NCBI GenBank assembly: GCA_963169105.1
Contig: OY720637.1
Span: 35,645,925-35,709,924 of the forward strand
Length of the DNA stretch: 64,000 nt
From: Ceriagrion tenellum
Lineage: Eukaryota > Arthropoda > Insecta > Odonata > Coenagrionidae
Direction of reading: 5' to 3'
Part shown: positions 11,606-22,190 of the stretch, one piece after another
Position numbering within the stretch: position 1 is the first letter of the stretch
How the letters are laid out: each line of letters starts with the position of its first letter
Program-made: the position numbers and the translations under genes
Notes under the pieces: generated by a model
Databases searched by the model: none
Told to the model about the DNA's origin: nothing
Seen by the model: only the letters and a program-made list of their open reading frames with translations

Positions 11606-12367
11606 AAATGATTAAAAATAAACAAAAAAATGAAGAAAAATTTATTTAAAAAAATTAAAAAAAAAAATTTTTTTATAAAAAAAAATTTTTTTCAACTCCG
11701 CCGGTGCCGGTCCAAAGCCCGGATCAAAAAGACGGATGGAAAATTGAAAGAATCAAGCAAAGGAAGTTAAAAAGATTCGTTAAAAGTATTCAGCACAGCA
11801 GGCAAAAATAGGAGCGAAGCATTCAGCAAGGGGGGCTGAACTTTGATGAAAAGTATTCAGCAGCGAAAGGGTTAAGAGTTTTTTCAGCATTTTTGTTCTT
11901 ACTCCATGATGAAAGTTGATATATATTGTGGTGTTGTTTCTATTATTTTTTGGTGACCTAACACAGAGACGATCGTGAAGTTGGAAATTGAAAAAATATT
12001 CTTAAAAATCTTAAAACATGTTGAAAATATATTTTTTAATCAGAAATTGGCCTTGCTACTTCATGAGAATCTGAGGAAACGTTTGTGATGGGGTGAGAAT
12101 AGTACACAAGTCTCTGCTATGTTATTTCAATAAGATATACGCTCGTACTAAATTGACCCCAATTAATGGGGTGACATTAGTACATTTTTAACATGGTTTT
12201 ATAACCATTGTAATGCACATAGAACCTTAAGCAATAGTTGATTTTGGTCATGAGGATTGAAGCTTTCACAAGAAAAATTCATAGCTTCAACTGTGAAAAA
12301 AACATAGCTTGCTGCAGGTTCAAAAATATGTCAAAATGTACTCAAGTAACCCCATTGCACAGTAAGT

Positions 12368-13005
12368 TACTACGCGCTGTTGGACTCATTGTGGTTTGTT
12401 GCACACCTATATGGACCTTGATTTTGACCTGAAATCAAAAGACCAAGTGTACGGAAGCAAATGTTTCCAGCCAACTCCCCACTTATATACTAATATTATA
12501 ACTGATTTTCTCGTCTAGTCACGCCGTTCAATAGAATCATCGTTTCTTCACGAAGGACGCCAGGATTCGCCACCGTCCGAGTGCGCAATTCTCATCAATA
12601 ATTTTGAGATTTGGCGACTATAGCGTGAAAAATTGTTCCAAATCCCTCGCACTTCTTTATTCGAGAATTACTTGATCCCTTGTCGTTTCGAAAACTTGAT
12701 GAAGTGCTCTCCTGGAATGCCGCGTAGAGGAGGGCCCAATCCAATGCCAGGAACTCCGCCCCGGAAGATTAGGATCAGACATACGGCTTTATGATGGATT
12801 GAACGCGCGCTCCCCCGTTTCCACTCCCAAGCCCTGCTAGGAACCTTTCCATCACGCTCATGAGAGGACGAAGAGCAGGTAGGGGTCGGTCAGGGGTTCA
12901 GAAGGACCGTTTGTTGAAGAATTTTCATTCTTCTCGTCCTGTCCACGTCTCCCTTCGCGACTGTCTCATTCATTCGCGGCGTTCAGAGTGACCAGCCTTT
13001 CTTGA
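12368..13005. other. No recognisable feature
   Basis: This is mixed-composition sequence between the nested transposons and a LINE 3' end. I see no coding or repeat signal. Confidence 0.45.
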
Positions 13006-13560
13006 ACATACATAAATACATACGTACCAATCACGCCGTTCCCTTCCTGAGTAGGCACAGTCACTAAGTTTCACTCATAAATACATATTTGTACACCTAA
13101 CTCTGCTTCAATAATTTCCTCCATACTGACCTATCCTCGCAAAACTCTTGTGCCTCATTTACCCCCACACATTGCTTCATACACACCCTCCTGTTTTTAA
13201 GAATCCTAATATTCCTCCTCCTAAGAATTTCCTCAACCACAACTTTCTCGGCCTACCTCTACCTCTCGCACCATTCATTTCACTAATATATATGTTTCGT
13301 TATTTGACTCTCATCCATTCTCTCAACATGGCCAAACCAACGATACACTCCTTTCATATATGTCCATTACTGGAGCATCTAACCCACATTCATTTATTAC
13401 CCACTCATTCCTGGCTCTATCCATCCTACTTTTGCCGCAAACACTCCTCAGATAACTCATATCCATGGCGTTTAGTCTACTCTTATGCCTATCCTGACTT
13501 ACCCATGTTTCACTACCGAACAATTCTTTTAATATGAAGTCGCTACCTCTTTGAGAAGCC
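13006..13560 (-). mobile_element. LINE family II, 5'-truncated 3' end
   Basis: On the minus strand, 13523-13323 reads GSETWVSQDRHKSRLN, then LRSVCGKSRMDRARNEW and GLDAPVMDIYERSV, the C-terminal region of a LINE ORF2. It continues, frameshifted, through IRRNIR-like and NRRVCMKQC-like segments to a 3' untranslated end near CACGCCGTTCCCTTCC (13033-13048). The tail is a degenerate (TATG)n array at 13006-13025. The copy at 31017-31618 on the opposite strand is collinear with it. It is dead. Confidence 0.85.
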
Positions 13561-13571
13561 CTGTATTCTTT

Positions 13572-13965
13572 CTTCTACGCCTACATACTACCCTAAGAGC
13601 CACCGCATGGGCGTGTGGCAGGGGTAATTAGGACACCGGCCGTGTAAACATGTAAGAGAAGTTTTTGGGAGGTGAAATGGTGACGTGTATTACGGGAGTG
13701 TATTTAGTGGAGCTCATTTTTTCTTTCGCATACTGTACGCGTAAAGAGCGAGTTTTTGTATACCTATCTTTTCGGCAATGTTTTCTCTCTTTTTATCGCT
13801 TCTGTCAGACCTAGCTATGTAGTCCGGCGTCATGAATATATTCCGTGTCGCTCTGAAACACCTTTCTGAATTTTTTAAGCGAGCTAAGCCTAGCGTTTAG
13901 CCTCAGAGTCTCTAGGGGCTCCCAAATTAATCCCTCCAAAAGTTGCGAAACACTTTTCGGGTTTA
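13572..13965 (-). mobile_element. LINE family I, 3' end (copy C)
   Basis: The minus strand carries the family I tail: a GSP-containing block after AGGGATTAATTTGGGAGCCC near 13945-13920, ARSDRSDKKRE near 13815-13785, and the 3' terminus CGGTGGCTCTTAGGGTAGTA near 13610-13590. It is truncated at the 5' side near 13965 and abuts the LINE II fragment. Confidence 0.8.
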
Positions 13966-14145
13966 GGTTCGTTCGTAGGAGTTTGTATGGAAGCCTGCAG
14001 ATTTGCTGTGTTTTTATTGTGGCATACCAACAAAAATTTGGAAAGTCCCTATGTAAGTCGCGATTTTGTTCTGGGCCGTGTCAGCAGGGTAGTTTTGCAC
14101 CACCATAAAAGCGTTGAAATGAAAATCAGCAAACATGGTACTGTC

Positions 14146-14506
14146 TAAGGTGGGAGTCTCTAGAGACTCGGAGGCTACACGCTAGGATATTTTTGCTTGA
14201 GAAATTAGCACTGATATTTTTCATAGCGACACAGAGAATATTATCATGAGTCATCACTACATCTCTAGGTCTGATAGATGCGACAAAATAAGAGAGATAC
14301 AATGCCGAACATATAGATACAAAAACTCGTTCTTTCCGCGCACAATAAGTGACCACGATAAATATTGAGCTCCACTGAATACACTCCCATAATACATGTC
14401 TCAATTTAATCTCCCAAAAACTTACCTCTTAACACGGCTGGTGACCTAACATCCCCTGCCACACGCCCACGCAGCGGCTCGCAGGGTATGATGTAGATGT
14501 AGATGC
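14146..14506 (+). mobile_element. LINE family I, 3' end (copy D)
   Basis: The plus strand reads HYISRSDRCDKIREIQC near 14250-14300, RYKNSFFPRTISDHDKY near 14310-14360, and then the 3' terminus with GCTCGCAGGGTATG at 14477-14490. The tail ATGTAGATGTAGATG is at 14490-14504. Only the last ~360 bp of the element remain. The reverse-strand open frame at 14126-14404 is antisense. Confidence 0.85.
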
Positions 14507-14731
14507 AGAATTCTGGATATTGTCAATCCCGTGAAATCCGTCACAGAGTAGTTTGTGACAACACGGAATGCGTTGGGCGGCAGATAGAATCAGGTAATTT
14601 GTACAGTTAGATATAACATGTTCATGCGTGGCAACATTTGACTACCCTACCATAGGTCATTCTTCTTAATCATTTCTTCAGCCAACGAATTATTTTACGC
14701 CATTCTCCTCGTGGTGGAGAGGATTTTTTCG
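14507..14731 (+). repeat. Dispersed repeat R1, copy 2
   Basis: This is the same-orientation homologue of 1009-1232. It begins AATTCTGGATATTGTCAAT and ends CTCCTCGTGGTGGAGAGGAT. It starts directly after the tail of LINE copy D, consistent with that LINE having inserted at this boundary. Confidence 0.75.
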
Positions 14732-15190
14732 CTGCATGGAAACAGCGAAAATGACGTCACAGGTCATTCGGTTATTTTCGGAGCGTGCTCGGGAACATTC
14801 GTAACCTTCGACTTTATTAGCTTTTAAAAACAAAATTTCAAACATTTGATGAGTAAATTGTCAACCGATAGGATGAATTTGTTAACAGAATCAAAATATC
14901 GAAAGATTGAAATACGTGGCAAATAGCCAATTGTTTGTTCAATATTTATTTATTAATTGTTGTGATAGTTACGTGATGTGAGGAGGGGGGTCTGGAGAAA
15001 AACTAACATATGGGAGGAAAAGTAGGGGAACACAGATTAAGGGCTTGTGAGGTGGGTGAAGTTATTATTCAACAAAGAAATTTTGTCGGGAAGAATTGGG
15101 GAGGGGTACGGAAGAAGTACCTTATGACGAATGATGTTTGACTGTATGATATACAAAATAACGCGTCGATTTTCGAAAGTTCTACCACGG
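14732..15190. other. No gene; short LINE-VI-like terminus
   Basis: Most of the stretch is featureless. TGGCAAATAGCCAATTG near 14924-14940 resembles the 3' untranslated end of the LINE at 16590-16945, so a remnant of that family may lie here. Confidence 0.4.
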
Positions 15191-15194
15191 AGTG

Positions 15195-15300
15195 ACACCT
15201 TATGTTGCCAAGTTTACTTAACGACGTGTTTCGGCGTATAGTTTAGCCGTCTTGAGGAGCATTATCTATGTTATAGATGATGGCCATGCAATACACGCGA
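15195..15300 (-). repeat. Penelope-type terminal motif remnant
   Basis: ACGACGTGTTTCGGCGTATA near 15220-15240 and GTCTTGAGGAGCATTATC nearby match, in reverse, the 'CTGAAGATG ... CGAAACGTCG' pattern that recurs in inverted repeats elsewhere in this window. Such motifs are common in terminal repeats of Penelope-like elements. The assignment is tentative because only the short motif is preserved. Confidence 0.4.
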
Positions 15301-16284
15301 AAACATGTTTAAGTCAATTAAATGGGTGGTACCATATTTATTGATTTTCGTTTCTGGAAAATGCTTTTCCCTCGCATCTCGCCGGAAACGGATGACTTCG
15401 CATCCAAAGCCTCGTGTAAACTCCTCGAAGACACACCACTGTTTCACTTCAGGTATTGAAATCGTAACGTTGGCCGATATTGTATACACTTTGCTCGGAA
15501 TTCACCGGTTTATCTCTTATTATGTCGGGATATATCTTTTTATTCCTTCTGCCTGTTTGAGAAAATATTTTTACAATATTCCCTCTTGGAGGCAGTTCTT
15601 CACGAAGCAAAATAATATGGTGTTACCAACATCCTTCGCTTTTATTATGAGACACTTTAAATTTATGAAGTTGGGATTAACGAATACCTTTAATTTAACT
15701 TTCTCGAATACCTCCGTACCATATTTATGTAGAGTGGAATAGTAAAATGTGCTATGGATGTTTAACCGCTGCGAAGTGGCGAGTTAAACTTGTGACAAGT
15801 TATTATCAGTTGAGAGAGCGTGAAAATTGAAGACGAATGTGTCTAAGAAATTTTTTTCTGTGGTGCGGTAGTTTTCTAGTGTTGTGTCTTGAAATTTGAA
15901 AGAAAAAGAGAGCCAGTCAGCGAGTGACTTGAGAGCTACTGTGGTGGCCGCGGTGAGAGTGGCAACGCATAAGTAATGAAGTGGGCACAAGCTCATGTAA
16001 GCCACCCCGCCGATTCTCCTCTCCGAAAATACTTCATTGTTGGTATTGCTACTGTTGCTGCCCCATTAGCCTTCTAGACGCTTGCTGGTTACTTTTTTTC
16101 CCTGTTATCAAAGTTCGATTGGAGAAAAAAAGATCGCGCCTCCTCAAAATTATTTCAGGACGAATTCTACCTAGATATTTAGGCTTCGTTTGATAGTAAA
16201 GACACGTTTCTTATTTTTTAATACCTTGTCTGTAAAGATGTCATCTGTACGAATGCCAACCAACACTTTTTTCCTACAGCATAC
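15301..16284. other. No recognisable feature
   Basis: Overlapping plus- and minus-strand open frames of 70-145 codons occur at 15271-15489, 15305-15742, 15784-16005 and 15981-16193. None shows a domain I recognise, and no codon-level support favours either strand. Confidence 0.45.
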
Positions 16285-16540
16285 TTCTGTAGAAACTTGA
16301 TTTCTCCCCCGGTAAACCTTTGCTAAAGTTTAATAGTCTAAATCGCTCAACTGTTTACGTCGATCAAAGTGGACACGCTATCCGAACCAGAGTTAAAGAG
16401 CACCGAAATTGTTTACTTAGAGGAAATATTAGCTCCCAATTTGCCAAACACCTAATTGAAGAATGCCACCGAAGTAAATTCATCCCGGAATCTTAGGGTG
16501 AGTTTTCAATTTTGAAAATTCAAATCGTAGGACGAAGAAG
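16285..16540 (+). mobile_element. Penelope-like element fragment (GIY-YIG endonuclease)
   Basis: The plus-strand frame near 16335-16492 reads VYVDQSGHAIRTRVKEH, a short acidic/basic linker, then SSQFAKHLIEECHRSKF before a stop. This matches the end of the GIY-YIG endonuclease domain of Penelope-like retroelements (Y-x-GQ-TG-R-x-x-x-R-x-x-EH followed by SAFAKHL). The first half of the domain is absent or unrecognisable. It is a short dead fragment adjacent to an unrelated LINE. Confidence 0.75.
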
Positions 16541-16589
16541 AAAAATAAATAGACTTTGTGCACTGTTCCGCACACTTGAGGGGGTGAAG

Positions 16590-16945
16590 ACATGGTGGGA
16601 AGCTGCGACAGAAGGTTTAAAACTCGAACTACATTGGTAGGAATGATCACCAATGCATGGTGAAACGTAGGTCAAAAAGGACCATTGCAAAAAAGTTTTC
16701 ATTTCTCAACAGGACGATTGTAGATTGGAATAATCTTCCTGCAGAACTGCTTGAGCACTTTCGTGGCGGTATCAATGTTTTTAAAAATTGGCACAAAAAA
16801 TTAATAAATGATGATTGATTCATTGTTTATTTTAATTTTTTTTATTGATGCCTGATTTTACGTTGTGTTTTTGGTGATAGTTAAACGTCTGCTTTACATT
16901 TTTTTTACTATGATCACCTGGCAAATAGCCAATTTGTAACTATTT
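16590..16945 (+). mobile_element. LINE family VI, 3' end
   Basis: The plus-strand frame at about 16655-16820 reads KRRSKRTIAKKFSFLNRTI, then VDWNNLPAELLEHF and FKNWHKKLINDD before a stop. The RTI-WNNLP block is the typical C-terminus of CR1/Jockey-type LINE ORF2. A short 3' untranslated region follows, with TGGCAAATAGCCAATTTG near 16919-16936. It is 5' truncated. Confidence 0.75.
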
Positions 16946-16971
16946 TGGTTGATTATGATTATTTAAGTGTT

Positions 16972-17396
16972 CTACCGGTAAAGATAGGTTTTGTTGAATG
17001 TCAGAGAATCTCCTTCTGCTCATCTACACTTTCAGGGGCCTATCTCCCTCTAGTATATCCCTTTTCCGCCTCAGCATACGATCTACCCTTCTTCATCCCG
17101 TCCATGAAACCTATTCTCTTTCTTCCTCTTCCCCGCTCGCCCAGCACCCTTCCCTCTACCACACTTCAGCAACCCCTAGCCCCTTATTACATCCTCCAGC
17201 CAACTACCCTTCCTATTCCTAATTTCATTCAGAAGCTTCCTTTCCTCTCCCACCATCTCAAGCACTTCCTCGTTAGTCCTCTCCGTCCATCTCACCTTCT
17301 CACCTTCTCCACACCCACATCTCAAATGCCTGCAGCCTATTCTCGTCCTCCTTTCTGAGGGTCCACGTTTCTGCCCCATACAACGCTACGCTTTTG
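16972..17396 (-). mobile_element. LINE family III fragment (copy 1)
   Basis: The minus-strand frame at 17379-17176 reads GPSERRTRIGCRHLRCGCG and then EEVLEMVGEERKLLNEIRNR. Its extension toward 16990 is collinear with 54230-54905, where GRMVGKRGRGRKRIGF is visible. These are C-terminal parts of a LINE ORF2 protein. The copy is 5' truncated near 17396 and frameshifted. The pyrimidine-rich plus-strand open frames (16945-17358) are antisense. Confidence 0.8.
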
Positions 17397-19539
17397 GTTG
17401 ATAATTATGAGAAAAATCAAGTGGCCGCAGCGCAAGAACTTTGTCAGCGTCTCCATAAATTCGGTCTCCAGGCTCTCTTTTAACTTTAAGTTCCTTTCCG
17501 TAATTATAGAAATTTCCTCCCGCTATTCCGCATATCGCCCCCAGTCGAAATTCGGTCGAGTTTCATTTCTTCCCGGACTGCCACGCCCCCTACGTCCCCA
17601 TTCCTCCCTGATTTCCATTTAAATGGTTTTTTTCCCTTCCCTCATTCAGCCTCCCCCGTCATCTATCTACATCCCTCCCCCTCTTGCGATGAGGGGGAAT
17701 GAAATGTAGACATTCCTCTTGTGTATAATTTTATTTTTTATTTTTTAAATCGCTTATTCTCGCCTGAGACAAGTTCTCGTTTTATCGGCCACCCGAGGAT
17801 TTCCTTTGATTAGAAGGGATTGTTCCCTTCTCCGCCCTTGCTTCCAAATGGAGCTCCTGTTTCCATCCAAGGAGTCTGGAAAAGTTTTTTGATCGACTTG
17901 ACGAAACTATTTCTTACGCGGAAATGATATTATCTTCAGTTCCGCTAATTTAATTCCAGCCAATTAATCATCTCCTTCTGGTTATGATCTTGTATCATTA
18001 ATACTGTACCGTGATGGATTCCGGCTCCAATTTCGCTCTAGAAAACGGTAGGTTTATCTTCTGGGAAGGTTGATACTTGCGTAGGTTTATTGTGTCTTTA
18101 TCGCCGGAAATTTTTGTACTTGATAATGTGTTAGTGCTTCGATACGTAAGTTGAATTAAATTTGATGCAGTAATGAATAATTTTGCAATAACCCACAGTT
18201 ATGTTTCCATTAAAAACAATTCACCCGCCATATTTAAATATTTCCACAGTTATAAATATTACTACTATCTAGCTTTCGATGTTTTTACATCATAATCAGG
18301 TGATTGCAATTTTTTTCTGCATCATGCATAAATGACGCTCAACATCGCAGGAATCTTCAATTTTTATTAAGTAAATTTATTTATCTTATAGAATATTACT
18401 ATTTCTGTTCTTCATTATGTTGAATTTCCATCTCATGATATCCGATACTTTTCCTTGAGTTGGCATTTTAAGATCAGTCAAATAAAGAGCCTAGCGCATG
18501 AATGTAGCTTCCTATGCTTGGGAAAGTGATTTTCCTGAGATAAGTACTTCGCTCTAGTTCAAGGATTCGCCCCATTGTGTGTTTTATCGAGAGGAAAGAG
18601 TAATGTTCTTTTTGATTTGATGTTGTTTGCTGGAACAGTTGATGTTAAAGGATTGGCAAGATGTTTATGTATTATGTAAAAAAATTTCATTTTATCTACC
18701 TTTCGAGTGTTCATAAATAAGCTTAATGAAAAGTTTGTTCCCTTGTTTTATTTTTCTCGACATTCGCAGATACTTTGTGTACTAGCTTATGAAAGCGGGC
18801 GCAATCAACAAATTTGAGAAGCTTTGTGTATTTCTTCGTGGTTTAAGGTTCCCTAAAGGTATGTAGACGTTAAATATTGTTACGGTATCGTGTGTTAGGA
18901 AAGAAAACTTTTGTGTCTTTTTTATTATTGCTTTTAGTTCTTGAATGAGGATTGTAGATTTTTATATCGGCGTTAAAACTTTCATTGTATCTCTTTGCCT
19001 CCCGTGTCGCTCTTGACCTGCGGCCAGAGTACCTCTTCTACTTCGCTTTGTCGTTTTTGCTGGAGTTGAGGACGGGAAGTGGTGATTCAACCCGTCCTGG
19101 CGCCATGTGGTGAATGCAGTTCTCTTGTTACGGGGCATACCTATCTCATGAACAAGCCGATCGGGACGATGAACTTGTCGTCATTGCTGGGGTGCGCCTT
19201 GAGTATGCATGCTCTCCTGACAAAACGGATTGCTTTGTCGGCTTTGCTGGATCAACATGCTATACAACTGTAAATCTGACAGTATGATCGACAAACGTTC
19301 GCGTTAAACCTAGTCACTTGTAAGTTATTTACGAACCTGATTTTGATGCACAGTTGCATGATGCATTGCATTGCCTCAGATGGTAAACCTTTTGAAAATA
19401 TCCGTGTGAGCAGATTTGGATTAATGAGTAGATCTCTTGAAATAGTGAGTATATTTCTTGTGAATACTCTTCAGTTAGCATCGTTTGGAATCGTGTTTCA
19501 ACACGGTTAAATTTGCCAGAAATGTCGCATTTGAAGGCG
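17397..19539. other. 2.1 kb without recognisable gene
   Basis: A short pyrimidine-rich part lies at about 17560-17690, and AT-rich sequence follows. I see no repeat family or plausible exon. Confidence 0.5.
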
Positions 19540-20935
19540 CATTAACACATGGAAGTTGACTTATATTGATGTAGCGAATGAAGCGATATTTCGAATCGTA
19601 TCATTACTGTCAGGTCATTGCTCTGCTTACACATTACTTTCGGCTTTTCCAAAACAAATGGACGACGGAGGTAAACAGTGACTTTGGTATTGCAATAATC
19701 GCCTGAATATAGTAATAATGGCGTTCGTATATCGCTGTTTGAGTCTCATAGGCATTCGTGTGTCAATTAAATTTGTATGTATTACATTAATTGTGCTCTA
19801 TAATATCATATCAAGTGTGAGAATTGTGACGATAATTATTATCATCTATTAATGGATAAGACATGAAGCCTACCTTAGGAGTTCTTAAACATTAAAAATA
19901 TTTTAAGGTGTAAATAAATATTTACATGTGCAACAATGAGTCGTCGTCCTCCAAGTTATTCGTTGTTTACATTTTAAATGTCCGTTTTCTGTCACATGAC
20001 CAGGATATCACCTGATGAGATGGGATTTTATCGCAGATTCGACATAGTACTTGCGGGCGAAATAGAAGCCAGTCCAATTTATCTGCAAGTACAAACCTCG
20101 GTCAATTACCAACACTATCGACTATGGAAGTGCGTGCTCACACATCGAAATGTCGCTTACAAGCGACTTCCACGGCTACTGTTATGGAAAGGACTTCCAT
20201 GTTTAAACCCGCCTTTAGATACTATATAGACGGGTTTGGATACGGAAATCACTTCCATGACCTTGCCTTGCAAGTTGCTTGCAATCGACACTACAATGTC
20301 TAAGCAAGAGCTTCCATGGCAGTAGGGGTCGACAGTGGCAGTAATCGACCGATGTTCGAACTTGCAAGGAAAAATAATTGGCTTCTATTTTGCCAGCGAG
20401 TAGCATATCGATGTCGTCACAAAATCGCCTCACATTCAGTAAGATCTTGGTCTTAAGATATCAAATGGAGATTTAAAATGTAAACAGCGAATAAATTAGT
20501 TGAAGAAGGACTCATTGTTGCGCATGTAAATATTAATTTGCACTTTAAAATATTTTAAATGCTAATGAACTCCAAAATTGAGCTTTATGACTTCTCTTTT
20601 TATAGAATATTAATTATTGTCTCTATTCGCATACTTAATACGTAATAATGCTCAATTAATACACAGTAATCTAATTTGTAAAAATGTAATTTACTCACGA
20701 AAACCTGAGGGAATCGAGCAGCGATATGCGAACGCCATTATTGCCAAGTAGAGCTGATTCTCGTAATTGCCATATTCATTGTTTACTTCCATCATTAATT
20801 TGTTTCATAAAAGCAGGATGTAATGCGTAAGCAAAACGATTCCCTACACGTGGTGACAAGATTGGAGATATCGCTACACTCGCCGCTTCCATAGAAGTCA
20901 ACTTCCACGTGTAAACCACCTTCACGGAAATCGAG
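19540..20935. mobile_element. Foldback (long inverted repeat) element
   Basis: The arms 19540-20215 and 20225-20935 are imperfect reverse complements across about 700 bp. Matching landmarks include ACATGGAAGTTGACTT at 19551 with AAGTCAACTTCCACGT near 20896; AATAATGGCGTTCGTATATC near 19715 with GATATGCGAACGCCATTATT near 20724; GCAACAATGAGTC at 19930 with GACTCATTGTTGCGC near 20509; and GAAATAGAAGCCA near 20059 with TGGCTTCTATTTTGCC near 20381. The centre at about 20200-20240 has GTTTAAACCCGCC facing GACGGGTTTGGATAC. The arms' outer and central ends both carry a (T)TTAMAC-ATGGAAGT motif, so this may be two copies of one TIR element joined head to head. No transposase is visible. Confidence 0.8.
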
Positions 20936-21825
20936 TGGTAGCGTGTAGGTTTTCAAAATATCCGTTATAATTTTTGAATTATCGGTTGCTGTCCATTTGT
21001 CGATTCTAAGATTTCGGAGGGAACTGACTGGAGATATCTTGTTCCGATTATGATTGACGAATGACTCTTGTGGGGGTTATTCAGGAAACACTTAAAAAAA
21101 GAAAAATAAAAGTTTTGGGCTTTTACGGTCCGAATAAGCTCCTTTTCGTTGGCTTCCTGGATGTGGTTTGGTGGTTAGTCCGGCTCATGGCCATCAATCT
21201 TGTGGTTTTCTCTTTTTCGTGGGAATTAATTTCGCTGCTTCTATCTTCAACGTGAAAATAACTCTCTTTCTCGTGTAGTTTTGTAGATACGGTAAACTGG
21301 AGTGAAGCCGGCGCAGTCTCCTGTGCTAACCTCTCTTTACCACACCATATTCATCCCGCTAAATGCACTTTTTTAACCTTTTAGAAATTAAATAAAAATT
21401 ATAAACATGTATTAACTTTTTATCAATCAATTTTCACTCTCAAATGGTATCTTGAGCAAGGAAAAATACTTACTCGGTGATGTTATCAATCAGAACGGCA
21501 CAAAAACTGAGGTTTAGCAATATTGTATTGGCAACGTGATATCACCGAAGACAAAGATAATATAACCAGCTGCAGGTGAAATTCGGAAGCGTAGTTTAAA
21601 CACTGCTGCAACAAGTACCTTGTACATGAACCAACCACTGTAGTCTACCCTCTTCCGTTAGTCCACCGATTCCTTCCAGAAACGGCGTGTTTATACTATC
21701 TTCACCCCGGTATACTGTACTCCGTTTTAGTTTAGAACTTGCGGGGCCCAAGGCTACTGTGCCTCGTGGGGCCCCAGGCATGTTATCTGTGTGGTCCCGG
21801 GTTACTGTTGTTCACGGGCCCTATA
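20936..21825. other. No recognisable feature
   Basis: There are no supported exons here. At 21740-21830 the sequence repeats GGGCCC-like motifs next to a SINE, which could be its flanking tail region. Confidence 0.4.
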
Positions 21826-21935
21826 AATGTACGAATTTTCACAGAGAAAAAAATCATTCACCTTGACCGGGATTCGAACCCGGATCCCTCGATTTCCGGC
21901 CGAGTGCTTTTTTTTTAGCCAGTTAAGTTACCGAG
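21826..21935 (-). mobile_element. tRNA-derived SINE (family a)
   Basis: On the minus strand, an A-box-like TAACTTAACTGGCTAA near 21927-21912 and a consensus B box GGTTCGAATCC near 21880-21870 sit about 40 bp apart in a tRNA-like head. A tail follows, with AATGATTTTTTTCTCTGTG. The related copy at 22085-22190 is inverted relative to this one. An oligo-A insertion in the anticodon-stem region argues against a functional tRNA. Confidence 0.75.
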
Positions 21936-22084
21936 GAGTCCTCTTCACTTGGGGATTTTTGTGACCTTTACGGGACTTGATGTTCTCGACTGCCGGACAT
22001 ACAATGTAACAATCAGTCGCTACTGAGCGCTTAGCGCCCGTGCCAACGAGGAAAGATCGTACTTTGATCACAGAGAGGCGTTCA

Positions 22085-22190
22085 CTCTTATAACTGGCTA
22101 AAGCACTCGGCCGGAAATCGAGGGATCCGGGTTCGCATCCGGGTCAAGGCGGATGATTTTTTTTTCTGTGGAAATTCGCACATTTTGCAT
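22085..22190 (+). mobile_element. tRNA-derived SINE (family a), inverted partner
   Basis: The plus strand reads ATAACTGGCTAAAGCACTCG, then CGGCCGGAAATCGAGG, a near B box GGTTCGCATCC at about 22130-22140, and a tail GGATGATTTTTTTTTCTGTG. It pairs with 21826-21935 as an inverted repeat with a loop of about 150 bp. Confidence 0.75.

Larger units (their letters stand above)
8824..11875 (+). mobile_element. piggyBac transposon with TTAA duplications
   Basis: The element runs 8828-11871 and is flanked by TTAA at 8824-8827 and 11872-11875, the piggyBac target-site signature. The terminal inverted repeats are CCCTTTCGCTGCT at 8828-8840 and its exact complement AGCAGCGAAAGGG at 11859-11871. Inside, a decayed transposase lies at 9871-11605 on the plus strand, preceded by a minisatellite (9299-9730) and followed by an A/T-rich stretch near 11600-11692. 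The left end carries palindromes, and the right end carries AGTATTCAGCA repeats at about 11785 and 11853. Both boundaries are intact, but the transposase is broken, so the copy is not autonomous. Confidence 0.93.
8373..12367. mobile_element. Non-autonomous TIR element split by piggyBac
   Basis: ACCGTAAAGTGGGGTTACTT at 8376 is matched in inverted orientation by AAGTAACCCCATTGCACAGT near 12344-12363, giving imperfect terminal repeats of about 27 bp. Similar internal motifs (GGGGTGACATTAGTAC) occur near 12168-12183. Without the 3.05 kb piggyBac insertion the element would be about 0.95 kb. No transposase was found in it, so it was probably mobilised in trans. The superfamily is uncertain because I cannot define a clear target-site duplication. 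Confidence 0.55.

Noticed and set aside
13148..13537. 129-codon plus-strand frame
   Set aside because: It is the antisense of LINE family II. The minus-strand reading gives the RT motifs.
15271..15489. Minus-strand 72-codon frame with protein-like composition
   Set aside because: An equally long plus-strand frame overlaps it completely, there is no recognisable domain, and a Penelope-type motif borders it. The evidence is insufficient to call a gene.
21826..21935. tRNA gene on the minus strand
   Set aside because: A nine-base A run sits in the middle of the tRNA-like part, and an inverted second copy with the same tail lies nearby. It is called a SINE.
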